A stretch of DNA of 64,000 nt from Verrucomicrobiota bacterium (lineage in GTDB: Bacteria > Verrucomicrobiota > Verrucomicrobiia > Verrucomicrobiales > Verrucomicrobiaceae), in assembly GCA_025360015.1 (NCBI GenBank), contig JANYCZ010000067.1, positions 93,754 through 157,753 on the forward strand, written 5' to 3'. Below, in pieces: positions 7,353 through 16,277 of the stretch; the first letter of the stretch is position 1, and every line of letters begins with the position of its first letter. Below the pieces are notes generated by a model. It saw only the letters and a list, made by a program, of their open reading frames with translations. It was not told the DNA's origin and searched no databases. The position numbers were made by a program, and so were the translations under genes.

Positions 7353-8243
7353 ATGAACCGCATCCTTTTACTGTTGATCCTCTGCCTGTGCTGCGGCCAG
7401 GCCCGCGCGCAATATGTCACGAACCTGACCCTGCTGAAAAATCAATTTCTCACGGGTGAGCCGGTGGTGGCGGTGGTGAGTGTGACGAACCGCTCCGGTG
7501 CCGATGTGGTCGTGGGCGGCCATGGCGCACGCGACTGGCTGCAGTTTGAGATCACCCAGTCCACGGGGCAGCGGCTCTCTCCCGTCACGATTGGTTCAGA
7601 GGAGCCGATCACCATGAAGGCGGGCGGCACGACCAAGCACACGGTCGAAATATCCGGCGGCTATTCCACGGCCAATCTCGGCAGTTTTACGGTGATCGCG
7701 AATGTGCTGCATCCCCTCTCGGGCCAGTTCTTCATGTCCAATCCCGAGCGGATGACCATCACGGACTCCAAGCCGAACATGTTTGACCAGCCGTTTGGCG
7801 TGCCAGAGGGGTTTCCCGGCGCGGGGCGCCAGCGGCGCTACCAGGTGATCCTGTTTCGTGAGCTTGACGATCTGCAGCTCTACTGCCGGCTGACTGATGA
7901 CCGCAGCAACGCCTACATCGCCACGTTCCTGCTGGGACCTGCGATGATGGCGGTGCAGCCGCAGATCAGCATCGACGTGCATAACAAACTGCATGTGCTG
8001 TTTCTGGCGCAACCGCATGTCTTCTGCCATGCCGTGGTGAACCCGGACGGCAAGATCCACAAGCGCACGTACTATAAAGATCCGGAAGGCAACCGGCCTG
8101 AAATGGTGATGACCAACAGCGGCGCGACTGTGACCGGGGGTGAAATCTTTGACCCCAGTGCTCCGCCGCCGAAAAAGAAAGTGCTGCGCAAAGCCTCCGA
8201 ACGCCCGAAGACGGACATGGATGCGGTGCCGAAAAAGAAATAG
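7353..8243 (+). CDS. Secreted protein of unknown function, third gene of the operon
   Basis: A protein of about 296 residues from the ATG at 7353, with a signal peptide (MNRILLLLILCLCCGQARA). A TTG nine bases upstream overlaps the previous gene's stop region and is less likely. The N-terminal part (VTNLTLLKNQFLTGEPVVAV) looks like an immunoglobulin-like beta domain. The last 35 residues are lysine- and proline-rich. The gene begins six bases after the fusion gene, so the two are co-transcribed and possibly coupled. The protein may interact with the extracytoplasmic FGE-like domain; this is inferred from position only. Confidence 0.75.
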   Translation: MNRILLLLILCLCCGQARAQYVTNLTLLKNQFLTGEPVVAVVSVTNRSGADVVVGGHGARDWLQFEITQSTGQRLSPVTIGSEEPITMKAGGTTKHTVEISGGYSTANLGSFTVIANVLHPLSGQFFMSNPERMTITDSKPNMFDQPFGVPEGFPGAGRQRRYQVILFRELDDLQLYCRLTDDRSNAYIATFLLGPAMMAVQPQISIDVHNKLHVLFLAQPHVFCHAVVNPDGKIHKRTYYKDPEGNRPEMVMTNSGATVTGGEIFDPSAPPPKKKVLRKASERPKTDMDAVPKKK

Positions 8244-8324
8244 GAATGTGGCGGGACTGGCAGTGCTGCTTCGCGCTTCGAAAGGCAAAGTGCCTCCAAG
8301 GGATGCCGGAACGGATTGCCGAAA

Positions 8325-8377
8325 GGGCGCGTGGAGACGCTCGCGGCGGCTTGAGGACAAGCCGCCCTACCTCGCGC
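8325..8377 (+). repeat. Palindromic intergenic repeat (AGGA-loop, CTACC-tail family)
   Basis: GGCGGCTTG (8345-8353), loop AGGA, and CAAGCCGCC (8358-8366) form a perfect 9-bp stem followed by CTACC and a GCGC-rich end. The same arrangement recurs at 43386-43425 and twice at 53129-53228. It lies between two genes of the same strand and lacks a T run, so it is more like a REP element than a terminator. Confidence 0.75.
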
Positions 8378-8480
8378 TGGGCGTATGCGTGCGTGGCATG
8401 GCCGAATGACGGATGAGACTTCGCATGAACTGAGCCGCATTCACGCTAGGATGTGATGTGCGGCGGCGTTATGCACGGCG

Positions 8481-9410
8481 ATGTCTTTTCGTTTTTCTCT
8501 CTGCCTTGTTTTTTCTCTAGCACTGAGCTGCCTTCATGCGGCTGACTCCAAACCGAATGAGAAGCCGAGCCCCAACGGGCCGAAGTGGAAGGCTCTCAAG
8601 CCGCAGACTCCGGCCGGCTTCACGCTGAAGACACTCGAAGTCGCGAAGTATCCTGAGCACACGGTGGAGCTGTACGTTTATGTGCCGGATGCAGAGGGGA
8701 CGTGGCCCTGCGTGCTGGACATCCATGGCGGTGGCTGGAAGGCGCGGCAGGTGGAGGCTGACAAGCCGATGATGGAACGGCTGGCGCAGCGGGGATTTGT
8801 CACGGCGCTGGTGAGCTACCGCCTCTCGACCCAGGCAAAATACCCGGCGGCCTTGGACGACTGCAAAGCCGCACTGCGCTGCCTGCGGGCGCATGCAGCG
8901 GAGTTGAAGCTGGATCCGGAGCGGATCGGCTGCATGGGCGGCTCAGCGGGCGGGCATCTCTCCGGCCTGACGGCGATGACGACGGGGCTCGCGGAATTTG
9001 AAGGCGCGGGTCCGTTTAAAGATCAATCCAGCGCGGTGAAGGCCTGCATCGTGATGGCTGCCACGCAGGATCTGGTGGAAGCCAACCGCGCGAAAACGAG
9101 CGAGAGTGCGGTGCTCTTCTTCGGTGGCAGTGCGCAGGAGAAACCGGAGGTGTATCAGGCCGCGTCGCCCATCCACCACGTGCGCGCCGGGGTGCCGCCG
9201 ACGATCTTCATCGAAGGTGAAAAGGACTCGCTCAAAGTGGGACGCGTAGAGATGATGGAAAAGCTGAAGGCGCTTGGCATCGAGACGGCCGTGCACACGC
9301 TCAAGGAAGCGCCGCATCCGTTTTGGATGAGCGATCCGTGGTGCGCGGAGACGGTGGATATCGCCGCTGCTTTCTTCAAGAAGCACCTGGGCGAACCGGT
9401 GATGAAGTGA
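8481..9410 (+). CDS. Secreted alpha/beta-hydrolase, carboxylesterase-like
   Basis: A 309-residue protein with a Sec signal peptide (about residues 1-21, ending CLHA). It shows the esterase/lipase pattern of the hormone-sensitive-lipase/BD-FAE group: an oxyanion-hole HGGGW near residue 82, the nucleophile motif GGSAGG near 154, a likely acid in GEKDS, and the catalytic histidine in APHPFW. In verrucomicrobial genomes such proteins often act on acetylated or feruloylated plant polysaccharides, but the substrate cannot be read from the sequence. It appears to be a single gene, separated from the upstream operon by a REP-type palindrome. Confidence 0.85.
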   Translation: MSFRFSLCLVFSLALSCLHAADSKPNEKPSPNGPKWKALKPQTPAGFTLKTLEVAKYPEHTVELYVYVPDAEGTWPCVLDIHGGGWKARQVEADKPMMERLAQRGFVTALVSYRLSTQAKYPAALDDCKAALRCLRAHAAELKLDPERIGCMGGSAGGHLSGLTAMTTGLAEFEGAGPFKDQSSAVKACIVMAATQDLVEANRAKTSESAVLFFGGSAQEKPEVYQAASPIHHVRAGVPPTIFIEGEKDSLKVGRVEMMEKLKALGIETAVHTLKEAPHPFWMSDPWCAETVDIAAAFFKKHLGEPVMK

Positions 9411-9580
9411 ACGGTGCGAGCTCCGCCCTACCGCCCGGCTCTGGGAGGGCGCGGGTTACGGGCGTTTCCACGCGCTCATGGACGGGCGGGCTGGCGCCAC
9501 ACCCATTCTACGCCCCCCATGCATGCTCCTTTAGTGATCGGAGCTGCATGCTGCAAGAGCAGGGCTGGGCCGAGCCGTGA
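9411..9580. other. Intergenic region with degenerate palindromic repeat
   Basis: Between two converging genes. It contains GC-rich blocks such as CCGCCCTACCGCCC and GGGAGGGCGCGGG that resemble worn copies of the CTACC repeat family. No protein frame is credible and no clear terminator is visible. Confidence 0.4.
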
Positions 9581-9943
9581 TTACTTGCCCACCTTGGGCA
9601 GGGCCTGCACCAGGAGGTTGTAGAACTCGTTTTCCTCATGCGTTTCGCCGTCGCTCTTGAGGATGTTTTTCACGACGCCGAGCACTTCCTTCTGCGAAGT
9701 CTTCGTGGTGAAGACCTGGGCCTTTTCGTTGATGTAATCGAACATGGCGTCATCGCTCTCTGCCGCCTCGCGGGCACGGGCCAGGGACTCGTCGATGAAC
9801 AGGCTTTTCGGGTATTCGGAATCCCAGCCTTCGGCCACGAACGCGGACTCGAGCAGGCGCTCCTCAGTCAAAGAGATGTGGGCATCGGCGTAAATGGAGA
9901 GACTGAGAAGATCGAAGAGGGCTTCGCGCTGGGGTTGGGTCAT
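9581..9943 (-). CDS. TerB-like small acidic protein
   Basis: A 120-residue protein from the ATG at 9943 (MTQPQREALFDLLSL). An in-frame start at 9997 would add an unlikely tail. It is all-helical and acidic, with the pattern LFDLLSLSIYADAHISLTEERLLESAF that resembles TerB/DjlA-type metal-binding helical domains. These proteins are tied to envelope stress and tellurite resistance in some bacteria, but most single-domain members are uncharacterised. It is just downstream of the phosphoesterase gene on the same strand, with 50 bases between. Confidence 0.65.
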   Translation of the reverse strand: MTQPQREALFDLLSLSIYADAHISLTEERLLESAFVAEGWDSEYPKSLFIDESLARAREAAESDDAMFDYINEKAQVFTTKTSQKEVLGVVKNILKSDGETHEENEFYNLLVQALPKVGK

Positions 9944-9993
9944 AATGGGGTGACTCTGGCAAACATGCGGCAGGGGATCAAGCAGACACTTTC

Positions 9994-11112
9994 TCACACT
10001 GAAATCTTCAGGGTTTGGAAGGCTTCGTTCTGAGCGCCGGAATGAACTGCGGCCTCCACTTGACCGCTGTTGACGGTGATCACCGCAAAACCGGCTGTGT
10101 CGGCGTATTCAAAGGAGGTCACCTGCTGGCGCTCAGTGGCATAGACCTCGCGCCGCAGTGCTGCGGTGTCGGGTGCGTGTTTGGGTTCCAGATTGATCTG
10201 GTCACCGGTGTAGGTGGCTCTGCCGTGGAGCACATCCTTGGGTTTTTGATTCAATGCTGACACGACGCTGCTGACCGCGAGCTGTGAGAAACTCTTTCCG
10301 CCTGCCAGCCGCGTGAGTGCGCTGAACTTATGCAGGTGGCCGCCGAGCACCATGCCCTCCTGCTGACCGAGGATTTCGAGGAGCTTGGCACGCTGCGTTT
10401 TTGTTTTCTCGCCGCCGTAGAGATGCCACGTGGCGCGCGCGCCATAGGGGACCACGGGCGGATGAATGATGACGAAGAGGTGTGTGGCGGTGCGTTTGGC
10501 GGCGATGGCCTCCAGCCATTCCAGGCTAGCTTTGTCGTAGGCATCGAAGAATGCGAACTGTGCCTCACCGAACGTCAGCGTATGATTTGCCTGGGAGTGG
10601 GTGGTGGTGGTGTCTAGCTGACGCGCCTGCTGGGACATGAAGGGGAGGAGGACTTCGTCGAAGGCTTCTTTGGAACCGTCGCCGGTCACATCATGATTGC
10701 CTTTGGTGAAGACAAAGGGGATGCCGAGATCTGCCTGGGTGACAAAGGCGAGGGCTTCGCGGTTTTGGCGGGCGGAAAGCTCCGCACTGCCGCAGAGGCC
10801 TTCCACGAGATCTCCCACCTGGAGCACGAAGGCCGGTGGGGCGGCGGAGCCACGCAGGGCGGCGATGCGCTGCCGCAGTGCGGCAAACATGCCGGGCATG
10901 ACTTCGGCGGTGAGGCGGGAGTAGTTTTGAATCTGGCTGAGATCGCCGCCGTGATGCTGATCCAGCCACTTCATGTCATGATGCGCGAGGCTGTCGTAGT
11001 GCAGATCTCCCAGCAGGATGAATGAGAAGGGCTTCACGACCTGCGCGGCGGAGGAGACGACGGGAAGGGCGGCGGCGCTGCAGGTTTGTAGGAATCGACG
11101 GCGGGAGGGCAT
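9994..11112 (-). CDS. Tat-exported calcineurin-like metallophosphoesterase
   Basis: A 372-residue protein with a twin-arginine signal (MPSRRRFLQTCSAAALPVVS). The dimetal-site motifs occur in order: GDLHYD, GDLVEG, GNHDVTG, a histidine in IIHPPVV, and GGHLHKF. These place it in the purple acid phosphatase/calcineurin-like superfamily. It probably folds in the cytoplasm, binds two metals and is exported to hydrolyse phosphoesters. The substrate is unknown. It is divergent from mutS and upstream of the TerB-like gene. Confidence 0.87.
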   Translation of the reverse strand: MPSRRRFLQTCSAAALPVVSSAAQVVKPFSFILLGDLHYDSLAHHDMKWLDQHHGGDLSQIQNYSRLTAEVMPGMFAALRQRIAALRGSAAPPAFVLQVGDLVEGLCGSAELSARQNREALAFVTQADLGIPFVFTKGNHDVTGDGSKEAFDEVLLPFMSQQARQLDTTTTHSQANHTLTFGEAQFAFFDAYDKASLEWLEAIAAKRTATHLFVIIHPPVVPYGARATWHLYGGEKTKTQRAKLLEILGQQEGMVLGGHLHKFSALTRLAGGKSFSQLAVSSVVSALNQKPKDVLHGRATYTGDQINLEPKHAPDTAALRREVYATERQQVTSFEYADTAGFAVITVNSGQVEAAVHSGAQNEAFQTLKISV

Positions 11113-11213
11113 GCGGCATCAACGCTGCGGCGGCATTTCATCTTCCGAATTCGTCATTCGTCATTGCTCCATCCTGACCTCCCGTCCAACCTCTTGACTC
11201 CTTGCCCCCGCCC

Positions 11214-13751
11214 ATGTCCGACGCCAGCACCACTCCCATGATGAAGCAGTACCTCGCCATCCGGCGTGAGCTGCCGGAGGACGTGCTGCTATTTTTCCGG
11301 CTGGGGGATTTTTATGAGCTGTTTTTTGAGGACGCCAAGACCGCCGCGCCCATTCTGAATGTCGCGCTGACGAAACGCAATGGCGTGCCGATGTGCGGGG
11401 TGCCGCATCATTCCTCGCAGGGGTACATCGCGAAGCTGATCAAGGCGGGCAAGCGGGTGGCCATCGCGGAGCAGACGACCGAGCCAACGCCGGGAAAAAT
11501 CGTCGAGCGTGCGGTGTCGCAGGTGCTGAGCGCGGGGACGATCAATGATCTCAATTTGCTGGACTCGAACCGCTCGAACTATCTCGCGGCGGTGTTTCGC
11601 GAGGGGAAGAAGCTGGGGCTGGCGTATGTGGACCATACGACGGGTGAGTTTGAGGTGGCGGAGTTTAAGGACACGACGGAACTGGCCGATGAGCTGGAGA
11701 GACTTCAGGCGAGCGAGATTCTCCACAGCGAGGAGCAGGGGGATTTGATCGCGGCGCTCGGCAGCCCTAGCTGTGCGCAGGCGATTGAGGGCTATCTCTT
11801 TTTGATTGAGCAGGGGCATCATAGCCTGACGCAGCATTTCAAGGTGCAGTCGCTGGATGGTTTTGGGTGTCAGGGGCTGAGCGCGGCGATTGGGGCTGCG
11901 GGGTGTATTCTGCAGTATCTGCAATTTCAACTGCGGCGGAGTGTGGAGCACATCCAGCGGCTGCGGTATGCGCAGATCAGCGATGTGGTGCTCATTGATG
12001 CGGCGAGCCAGAGCCACCTGGAACTGGTGAGCGCGCGTGGTGGCAATGCGCACACGCTGCTGAGCGCGCTGGACCGCACGTGTACGCCGATGGGGGCGCG
12101 CAAACTGCGGCACTGGGTGCTGCACCCGCTGCGGGATCTCGACATGCTCACGCAGCGGCAGGACATGATCGCGGCGCTGCTGGAGGAGTCGATGCTGTTC
12201 AGCCAGATACGCACGCTGCTGAAGGAAGTGCGCGATCTGGAGCGCACGAGCTCGCGACTGAGCCAGGGCAGTGGGAACGGGCGTGATTTGCTGATGCTGG
12301 CGTCGTCGCTGGAGGTGGTGCCGGCATTGCGTGCGGCGCTGGAGCAGCTCATCATGGAGAAGGCTGATGCAGAGTCGCTTTCCAGGGGGATCAAGATGAT
12401 CCCCCTCCTGCTGGGGCGTTTGCATGACCTGACTGCGATCTCGCAGGAGATTCAGCATGCCATCGCGGATGAGCCGCCGATGCAGATCAAGGAGGGCGGG
12501 GTGTTTCGCGAGGGGTATCTGCCGGCGCTGGATGAGCTGCGGGCGGCCACGACGCTGGGCAGGCAGTGGATCGCGGATTTGCAGAATCGGGAGATCGAGC
12601 GCACGGGGATCAAGAGTCTCAAAATCAAATACAACGCGGTGTTTGGGTACTTCATTGAAATCACGAAGGCGAACGTGGGCAGCGTGCCGAGCGATTACCA
12701 TCGCAAGCAGACCACGGTCAATGGTGAGCGCTACATCACGGATGAACTGAAGCGCATGGAGGACAAGATTCTCGGCAGCGAGGAGCGGAGCAAGGCGCTG
12801 GAGTATGAGGAATTCCTCGGCCTGCGCGGGCGTGTGCTGGAGCATCTGGCGCACATTCAGGAGACGGCGGAGACGATTGCCATTCTGGATGCGTTGGGCT
12901 CGCTGGCGGAAACGGCGCGACTGTTTAACTACACGCGGCCCGTGCTGAATGAGACGCGTCATTTGTTCATCCGCGAGGGGCGTCATCCGGTGCTGGATCA
13001 GAACCTCACGGGCGGCGAACGCTTCGTGCCGAATGACATCACGCTGGAGCCGGAGGAGAGCCGCCTGATTTTGATCACGGGGCCGAACATGGCGGGGAAG
13101 AGCACGTATTTGCGCATGACGGCGCTGCTGACGTTGATGGCGCAGATTGGCAGCTATCTGCCGGTGGCCAGCGCTGAGGTGGGGCTGGTGGATCGTATCT
13201 TCACGCGCATCGGCGCGAGTGATGACCTCGCACGTGGGCAGAGTACGTTCATGGTGGAGATGAATGAGACGGCGCTGATTTTGAATAATGCGACGGAGCG
13301 GAGTTTGGTTATTCTGGATGAGATCGGGCGCGGCACTTCAACATTTGATGGGCTGAGCATTGCGTGGAGCGTGGCCGAACACATCCACGACAAGGTGGGC
13401 GCACGGGCGTTATTTGCGACGCACTACCATGAGATCACGGCGCTGGCGCAGAGCCGCAGCGCGGTGAAGAACTACAACGTGGCGGTGAAGGAGTGGAACC
13501 AGCAGATCATCTTTTTGCGCAAGATTATTCCTGGGTGTGCTGAGAAGAGCTATGGGATCCAGGTGGCGAGGCTCGCGGGCTTGCCGGAGGGTGTGATTGA
13601 GCGCGCGAAGGAAGTGCTGCAGCAGCTTGAGGCGGGGCATCAGCCTGCGGAGAGTGTGAAGGAGGTGCCGGTGGCGACGAGTGTGCCGGCGAAGGTGAGG
13701 AAGAAGGCCGTGAGTGATGCGGACGCGGGGCAGATGGTGTTGTTTGGGTAG
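11214..13751 (+). CDS. mutS: DNA mismatch repair protein MutS
   Basis: An 845-residue protein from the ATG at 11214 (a TTG four codons upstream is less likely). It recognises mismatches and small loops and signals to MutL using ATP. The mismatch-reading motif GDFYELF is at residues 31-37 (Phe33, Glu35). The Walker A GPNMAGKST is near 622, followed by STFMVEM, the Walker B LDEIGRGTSTFDG and ATHYHEI. Length and domain order are those of standard MutS1. The C-terminus ends in a short QMVLFG-like tail. No mutL is adjacent. Confidence 0.97.
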   Translation: MSDASTTPMMKQYLAIRRELPEDVLLFFRLGDFYELFFEDAKTAAPILNVALTKRNGVPMCGVPHHSSQGYIAKLIKAGKRVAIAEQTTEPTPGKIVERAVSQVLSAGTINDLNLLDSNRSNYLAAVFREGKKLGLAYVDHTTGEFEVAEFKDTTELADELERLQASEILHSEEQGDLIAALGSPSCAQAIEGYLFLIEQGHHSLTQHFKVQSLDGFGCQGLSAAIGAAGCILQYLQFQLRRSVEHIQRLRYAQISDVVLIDAASQSHLELVSARGGNAHTLLSALDRTCTPMGARKLRHWVLHPLRDLDMLTQRQDMIAALLEESMLFSQIRTLLKEVRDLERTSSRLSQGSGNGRDLLMLASSLEVVPALRAALEQLIMEKADAESLSRGIKMIPLLLGRLHDLTAISQEIQHAIADEPPMQIKEGGVFREGYLPALDELRAATTLGRQWIADLQNREIERTGIKSLKIKYNAVFGYFIEITKANVGSVPSDYHRKQTTVNGERYITDELKRMEDKILGSEERSKALEYEEFLGLRGRVLEHLAHIQETAETIAILDALGSLAETARLFNYTRPVLNETRHLFIREGRHPVLDQNLTGGERFVPNDITLEPEESRLILITGPNMAGKSTYLRMTALLTLMAQIGSYLPVASAEVGLVDRIFTRIGASDDLARGQSTFMVEMNETALILNNATERSLVILDEIGRGTSTFDGLSIAWSVAEHIHDKVGARALFATHYHEITALAQSRSAVKNYNVAVKEWNQQIIFLRKIIPGCAEKSYGIQVARLAGLPEGVIERAKEVLQQLEAGHQPAESVKEVPVATSVPAKVRKKAVSDADAGQMVLFG

Positions 13752-13792
13752 AAAGCACTGGAAAATTCAAGCGACTTGAGCATCTTACGCAC

Positions 13793-14026
13793 ATGAGAAC
13801 TCGTGGTAAATCCATTCCTGCCCATTCATCTGCAAAGGGACGGGGTTTGTCGAATCCCGACAACCCAAACCGACTCAAACCTGGTGCGGTCTTTTACATC
13901 ACCATTGATGGTCATCGTCAGACGCTGAGCTATCCTACCAAGCGTGGCAAGCTGCCCGCCAGCAAGATTCGCAAAATCATTGATGGCGTCGTCGCCTTGC
14001 GAAAGAAGCCTATTTTTGCCAAATGA
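13793..14026 (+). CDS. Small basic protein, first gene of an overlapping pair
   Basis: A 77-residue, strongly basic protein (MRTRGKSIPAHSSAKGRGL...). It has a predicted short beta stretch (AVFYITIDGHRQTLSYPT) and a C-terminal lysine-rich helix (ASKIRKIIDGVVALRKK). Its TGA overlaps the ATG of the next gene (ATGA at 14023-14026), the usual sign of translational coupling and a joint function. It may be a nucleic-acid-binding or regulatory partner of the TIR/deoxyribosyltransferase-like protein. No known family was recognised. Confidence 0.6.
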   Translation: MRTRGKSIPAHSSAKGRGLSNPDNPNRLKPGAVFYITIDGHRQTLSYPTKRGKLPASKIRKIIDGVVALRKKPIFAK

Positions 14027-14661
14027 GCGGGAAGCCTCGGCGCAAGCCTCGGTCGGCTGATATTTTTATCAACTGCCCCTTCGACGCCGATTACCAGCCG
14101 CTGTTTCGGGCCGTGGTGTTTGCCATTCACGCCTGCGGCTTTAACCCACGCTGCGCGCTGGAGCTTGACGACGGCACCGAGGTTCGGGTCGAAAAGATCG
14201 TTCGCATCATGCGATCCTGCCGTTGGAGCGTACATGACATTTCCCGTACCGCCTTGGATGCAGGCAACAAACTCCCGCGTTTTAACATGCCCTTCGAACT
14301 GGGTCTGTACTTTGGTCTGGCTCGCGGAGCACGCCAAAGCAAGCCCTCGCTGATACTCGATACGGAACGTTATCGTTATCAGCAGTTCATTTCTGACATC
14401 GCAGGCCAGGATATCCGGGCTCATGGCAGCGATCCGCTCAAGATGATCAGCCACATTCGCGACTGGTTGAACACCCTCATGCCTTCCCGACGGCTGGCAG
14501 GTGGTCGCGCTTTTGGTCGCCTCTACACCCATTTTATCAATGAAGTCCCTCGATTACTGGCTCAAAACCAGATTGATGAGACCGAGATTACATTTGTTGA
14601 CTGGTCCCTGCTTATTTCCGACTGGCTCAGTTACACTGATCTCAAGAGCAACCCCGCATGA
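14023..14661 (+). CDS. TIR/deoxyribosyltransferase-like Rossmann protein, possible defence effector
   Basis: A 212-residue protein. The N-terminal half has a first strand and loop DIFINCPFDADYQPLF, then ALELDDGTEVRVEKI, VHDISR and PRFNMPFELGLYFG. The order of a phosphate-binding first loop, a conserved Asp/Arg and a late asparagine/glutamate motif resembles TIR and nucleoside 2-deoxyribosyltransferase folds, which cleave N-glycosidic bonds in NAD or nucleotides. The C-terminal half (SDIAGQDIRAHG...VRD-like helices) is helical. Related proteins occur in many genomes as hypothetical proteins. An enzyme role is inferred from motif layout only. It is coupled to the basic 77-residue protein. Confidence 0.6.
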   Translation: MSGKPRRKPRSADIFINCPFDADYQPLFRAVVFAIHACGFNPRCALELDDGTEVRVEKIVRIMRSCRWSVHDISRTALDAGNKLPRFNMPFELGLYFGLARGARQSKPSLILDTERYRYQQFISDIAGQDIRAHGSDPLKMISHIRDWLNTLMPSRRLAGGRAFGRLYTHFINEVPRLLAQNQIDETEITFVDWSLLISDWLSYTDLKSNPA

Positions 14662-14703
14662 TCTCCTTTTGCGGCTGATTAAGACAGAGCGAAGCCGAAG
14701 AAA

Positions 14704-14895
14704 TCACCGCCTCTGCAATGACCGTTCCACCAGGCCTTCGTAGATTTTGCGGTGGTCGTCGAGGTTGAGTCCTTGGTTGCGGGGGTTGAGCATTTGTTTG
14801 TTGATGACTTCGCGCTGGGAGGTGCTGAGGCGGGAGAGTTTGGCGACTATCTCGAGGGGGAGGGGCCTTGGGGTAGCTGTCTGAGACGCCTTCAT
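14704..14895 (-). CDS. 63-residue protein of a locally duplicated family
   Basis: A small protein starting MKASQTATPRPLPLEIVAKL and ending KIYEGLVERSLQRR. It is proline-rich at the N-terminus, then helical (LSRLSTSQREVINKQML). A paralogue lies at 16278-16472 on the same strand, about 80 percent identical in DNA, with LGRLSTSQREDINKHM and KIYEGLVDRSLQGR. Conservation of the protein reading across the two copies suggests it was once under coding selection. The function is unknown. Confidence 0.55.
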   Translation of the reverse strand: MKASQTATPRPLPLEIVAKLSRLSTSQREVINKQMLNPRNQGLNLDDHRKIYEGLVERSLQRR

Positions 14896-14949
14896 CTACC
14901 CTAAGCCGGCAACATTGGTGTCGTGGCTCCGTTTAACAGGCCTCACCTC

Positions 14950-16119
14950 ATGCGCACGCTTCTCTTTCCTTTTGTTCTTTCGTCGATCGCTTTCGCGGAC
15001 ACACCCAAACTTCCTGGCATTGGCGAGGCGATGAGGGAGATGATCGCCAAGGGTGAGGTGGCGGGGGTGGTGACAGTGGTGGCGAAGAAGGATGGGCTGC
15101 TGCATCTGGAAGCCAGCGGGATGGCGGACATCGAAAAGCAGAAGGCGATGAGTGTGGACACGATGTGCTGGATTGCATCGATGACGAAACCGGTCACGGG
15201 GGTAGCGATCATGATGCTGCAGGACGAGGGGAAGCTGGACATCGGGGATCCGGTGGCGAAATATCTGCCGGAATTTGCGGCGCTGAAAACGCCTTTGGGC
15301 AAAGCGGCGAATCTCACGATCACGCAGATTTTGACGCATACCTCGGGCCTGGGCGAGGCGGGTGGTGCCAAGGCGCAGGAGGCGCACACGCTCGCGGATC
15401 TGGTGCCCATCTGGCTGGCGACGCCGATGCAATACGAGCCGGGCGCAAAATGGCAGTACTGCCAGTCCGGCATCAACGCGGCGGCACGCATCGTGGAGGT
15501 GATCAGCGGGATGACTTTCGACGAATTTTTGCAGAAGCGTCTGTTTAATCCGCTGGGTATGACGAACACGACTTTTTATCCTACGGACGCGCAGTGGGGG
15601 AAGATGGCGACGGGGTATGCGAAGAACAAGGAGAGCGGCAAACTGGAAGCGGTGCCGCCACGCGGCGACTTCGGGAAACGCGGGCGCCCACCCCAGGGGA
15701 ATGGCGGGCTGTATTCCTGCGCGAAGGATTACACACGGTTTTGCCAGATGCTGCTCAATGGTGGGACGCTGGATGGCAAGCGCATCCTGAGTCCTGAGGC
15801 GGTGAAGATTCTCTCGGCTGTGCACACGGGCGATCTGCCCTGCGGCTTCTTCCAGAAAGCGGAGTTCGGCAGTCACGGCAAGAACTACGGCTGGGGCATC
15901 GGTGCGTGCGTGCTGAAGGAGCCGCATGAAGGTCTGGCGGAGATGCTTTCGCCCGGCACCTACGGTCACGGCGGTGCGTGGGGGACGCAGGCATGGATCG
16001 ATCCGAAGAAGGAGGTCATCTACGTGCTGATGGTGCAGCGCGCGAACTTCCCCAACAGCGATGCCAGCCCGGTGCGCGAGGCGTTTCAAAATGCGGCGGC
16101 GAAGGCGCTGTGGAAGTGA
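14950..16119 (+). CDS. Secreted class C beta-lactamase-like serine hydrolase
   Basis: A 389-residue protein from the ATG at 14950 with a signal peptide (MRTLLFPFVLSSIAFA). It belongs to the beta-lactamase/penicillin-binding (PF00144) superfamily. The SxxK motif is SMTK (near residue 78). THTSGL, PGAKWQYCQSGIN (occupying the YxN position) and a late GHGGAWGTQAW in the KTG/HxG position follow. Most environmental members are esterases or peptidases with unknown substrates, so antibiotic resistance should not be assumed. It is flanked on both sides by copies of the 63-residue protein gene. Confidence 0.87.
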   Translation: MRTLLFPFVLSSIAFADTPKLPGIGEAMREMIAKGEVAGVVTVVAKKDGLLHLEASGMADIEKQKAMSVDTMCWIASMTKPVTGVAIMMLQDEGKLDIGDPVAKYLPEFAALKTPLGKAANLTITQILTHTSGLGEAGGAKAQEAHTLADLVPIWLATPMQYEPGAKWQYCQSGINAAARIVEVISGMTFDEFLQKRLFNPLGMTNTTFYPTDAQWGKMATGYAKNKESGKLEAVPPRGDFGKRGRPPQGNGGLYSCAKDYTRFCQMLLNGGTLDGKRILSPEAVKILSAVHTGDLPCGFFQKAEFGSHGKNYGWGIGACVLKEPHEGLAEMLSPGTYGHGGAWGTQAWIDPKKEVIYVLMVQRANFPNSDASPVREAFQNAAAKALWK

Positions 16120-16173
16120 GGGGGGCTCAGTGCGGGTGAGAATGATCCGCGAAACTTGCGCGTGGCAGAAAGG

Positions 16174-16247
16174 CCCCTCACCCCAACCCTCTCCCCGAAG
16201 CGAAATATTCGCTATCGTTGTGTGCCAGGGGCGGGGAGAGGGAGAGC
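16174..16247. repeat. Imperfect palindromic repeat of CCCTCACCCC type
   Basis: CCCCTCACCCCAACCCTCTC (16174-16193) is followed after a short AT-containing spacer by GGGGCGGGGAGAGGGAGAG (16228-16246), giving a long imperfect hairpin. Elements with this composition occur in intergenic regions of several bacterial groups. It lies between the converging serine hydrolase gene and a pseudogene and may also slow transcription there. Confidence 0.55.
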
Positions 16248-16277
16248 CGCGTTTGCTGTCCTCGTTTCGTCAACGCA

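Noticed and set aside
11289..12986. A 565-codon open frame antisense to mutS
   Set aside because: It is arginine-, glutamine- and histidine-rich low-complexity text typical of the antisense frame of a GC-rich gene; mutS itself is certain.
14950..16119. Antibiotic-resistance beta-lactamase
   Set aside because: The fold family is broad; motifs fit many esterases and peptidases and there is no resistance context.
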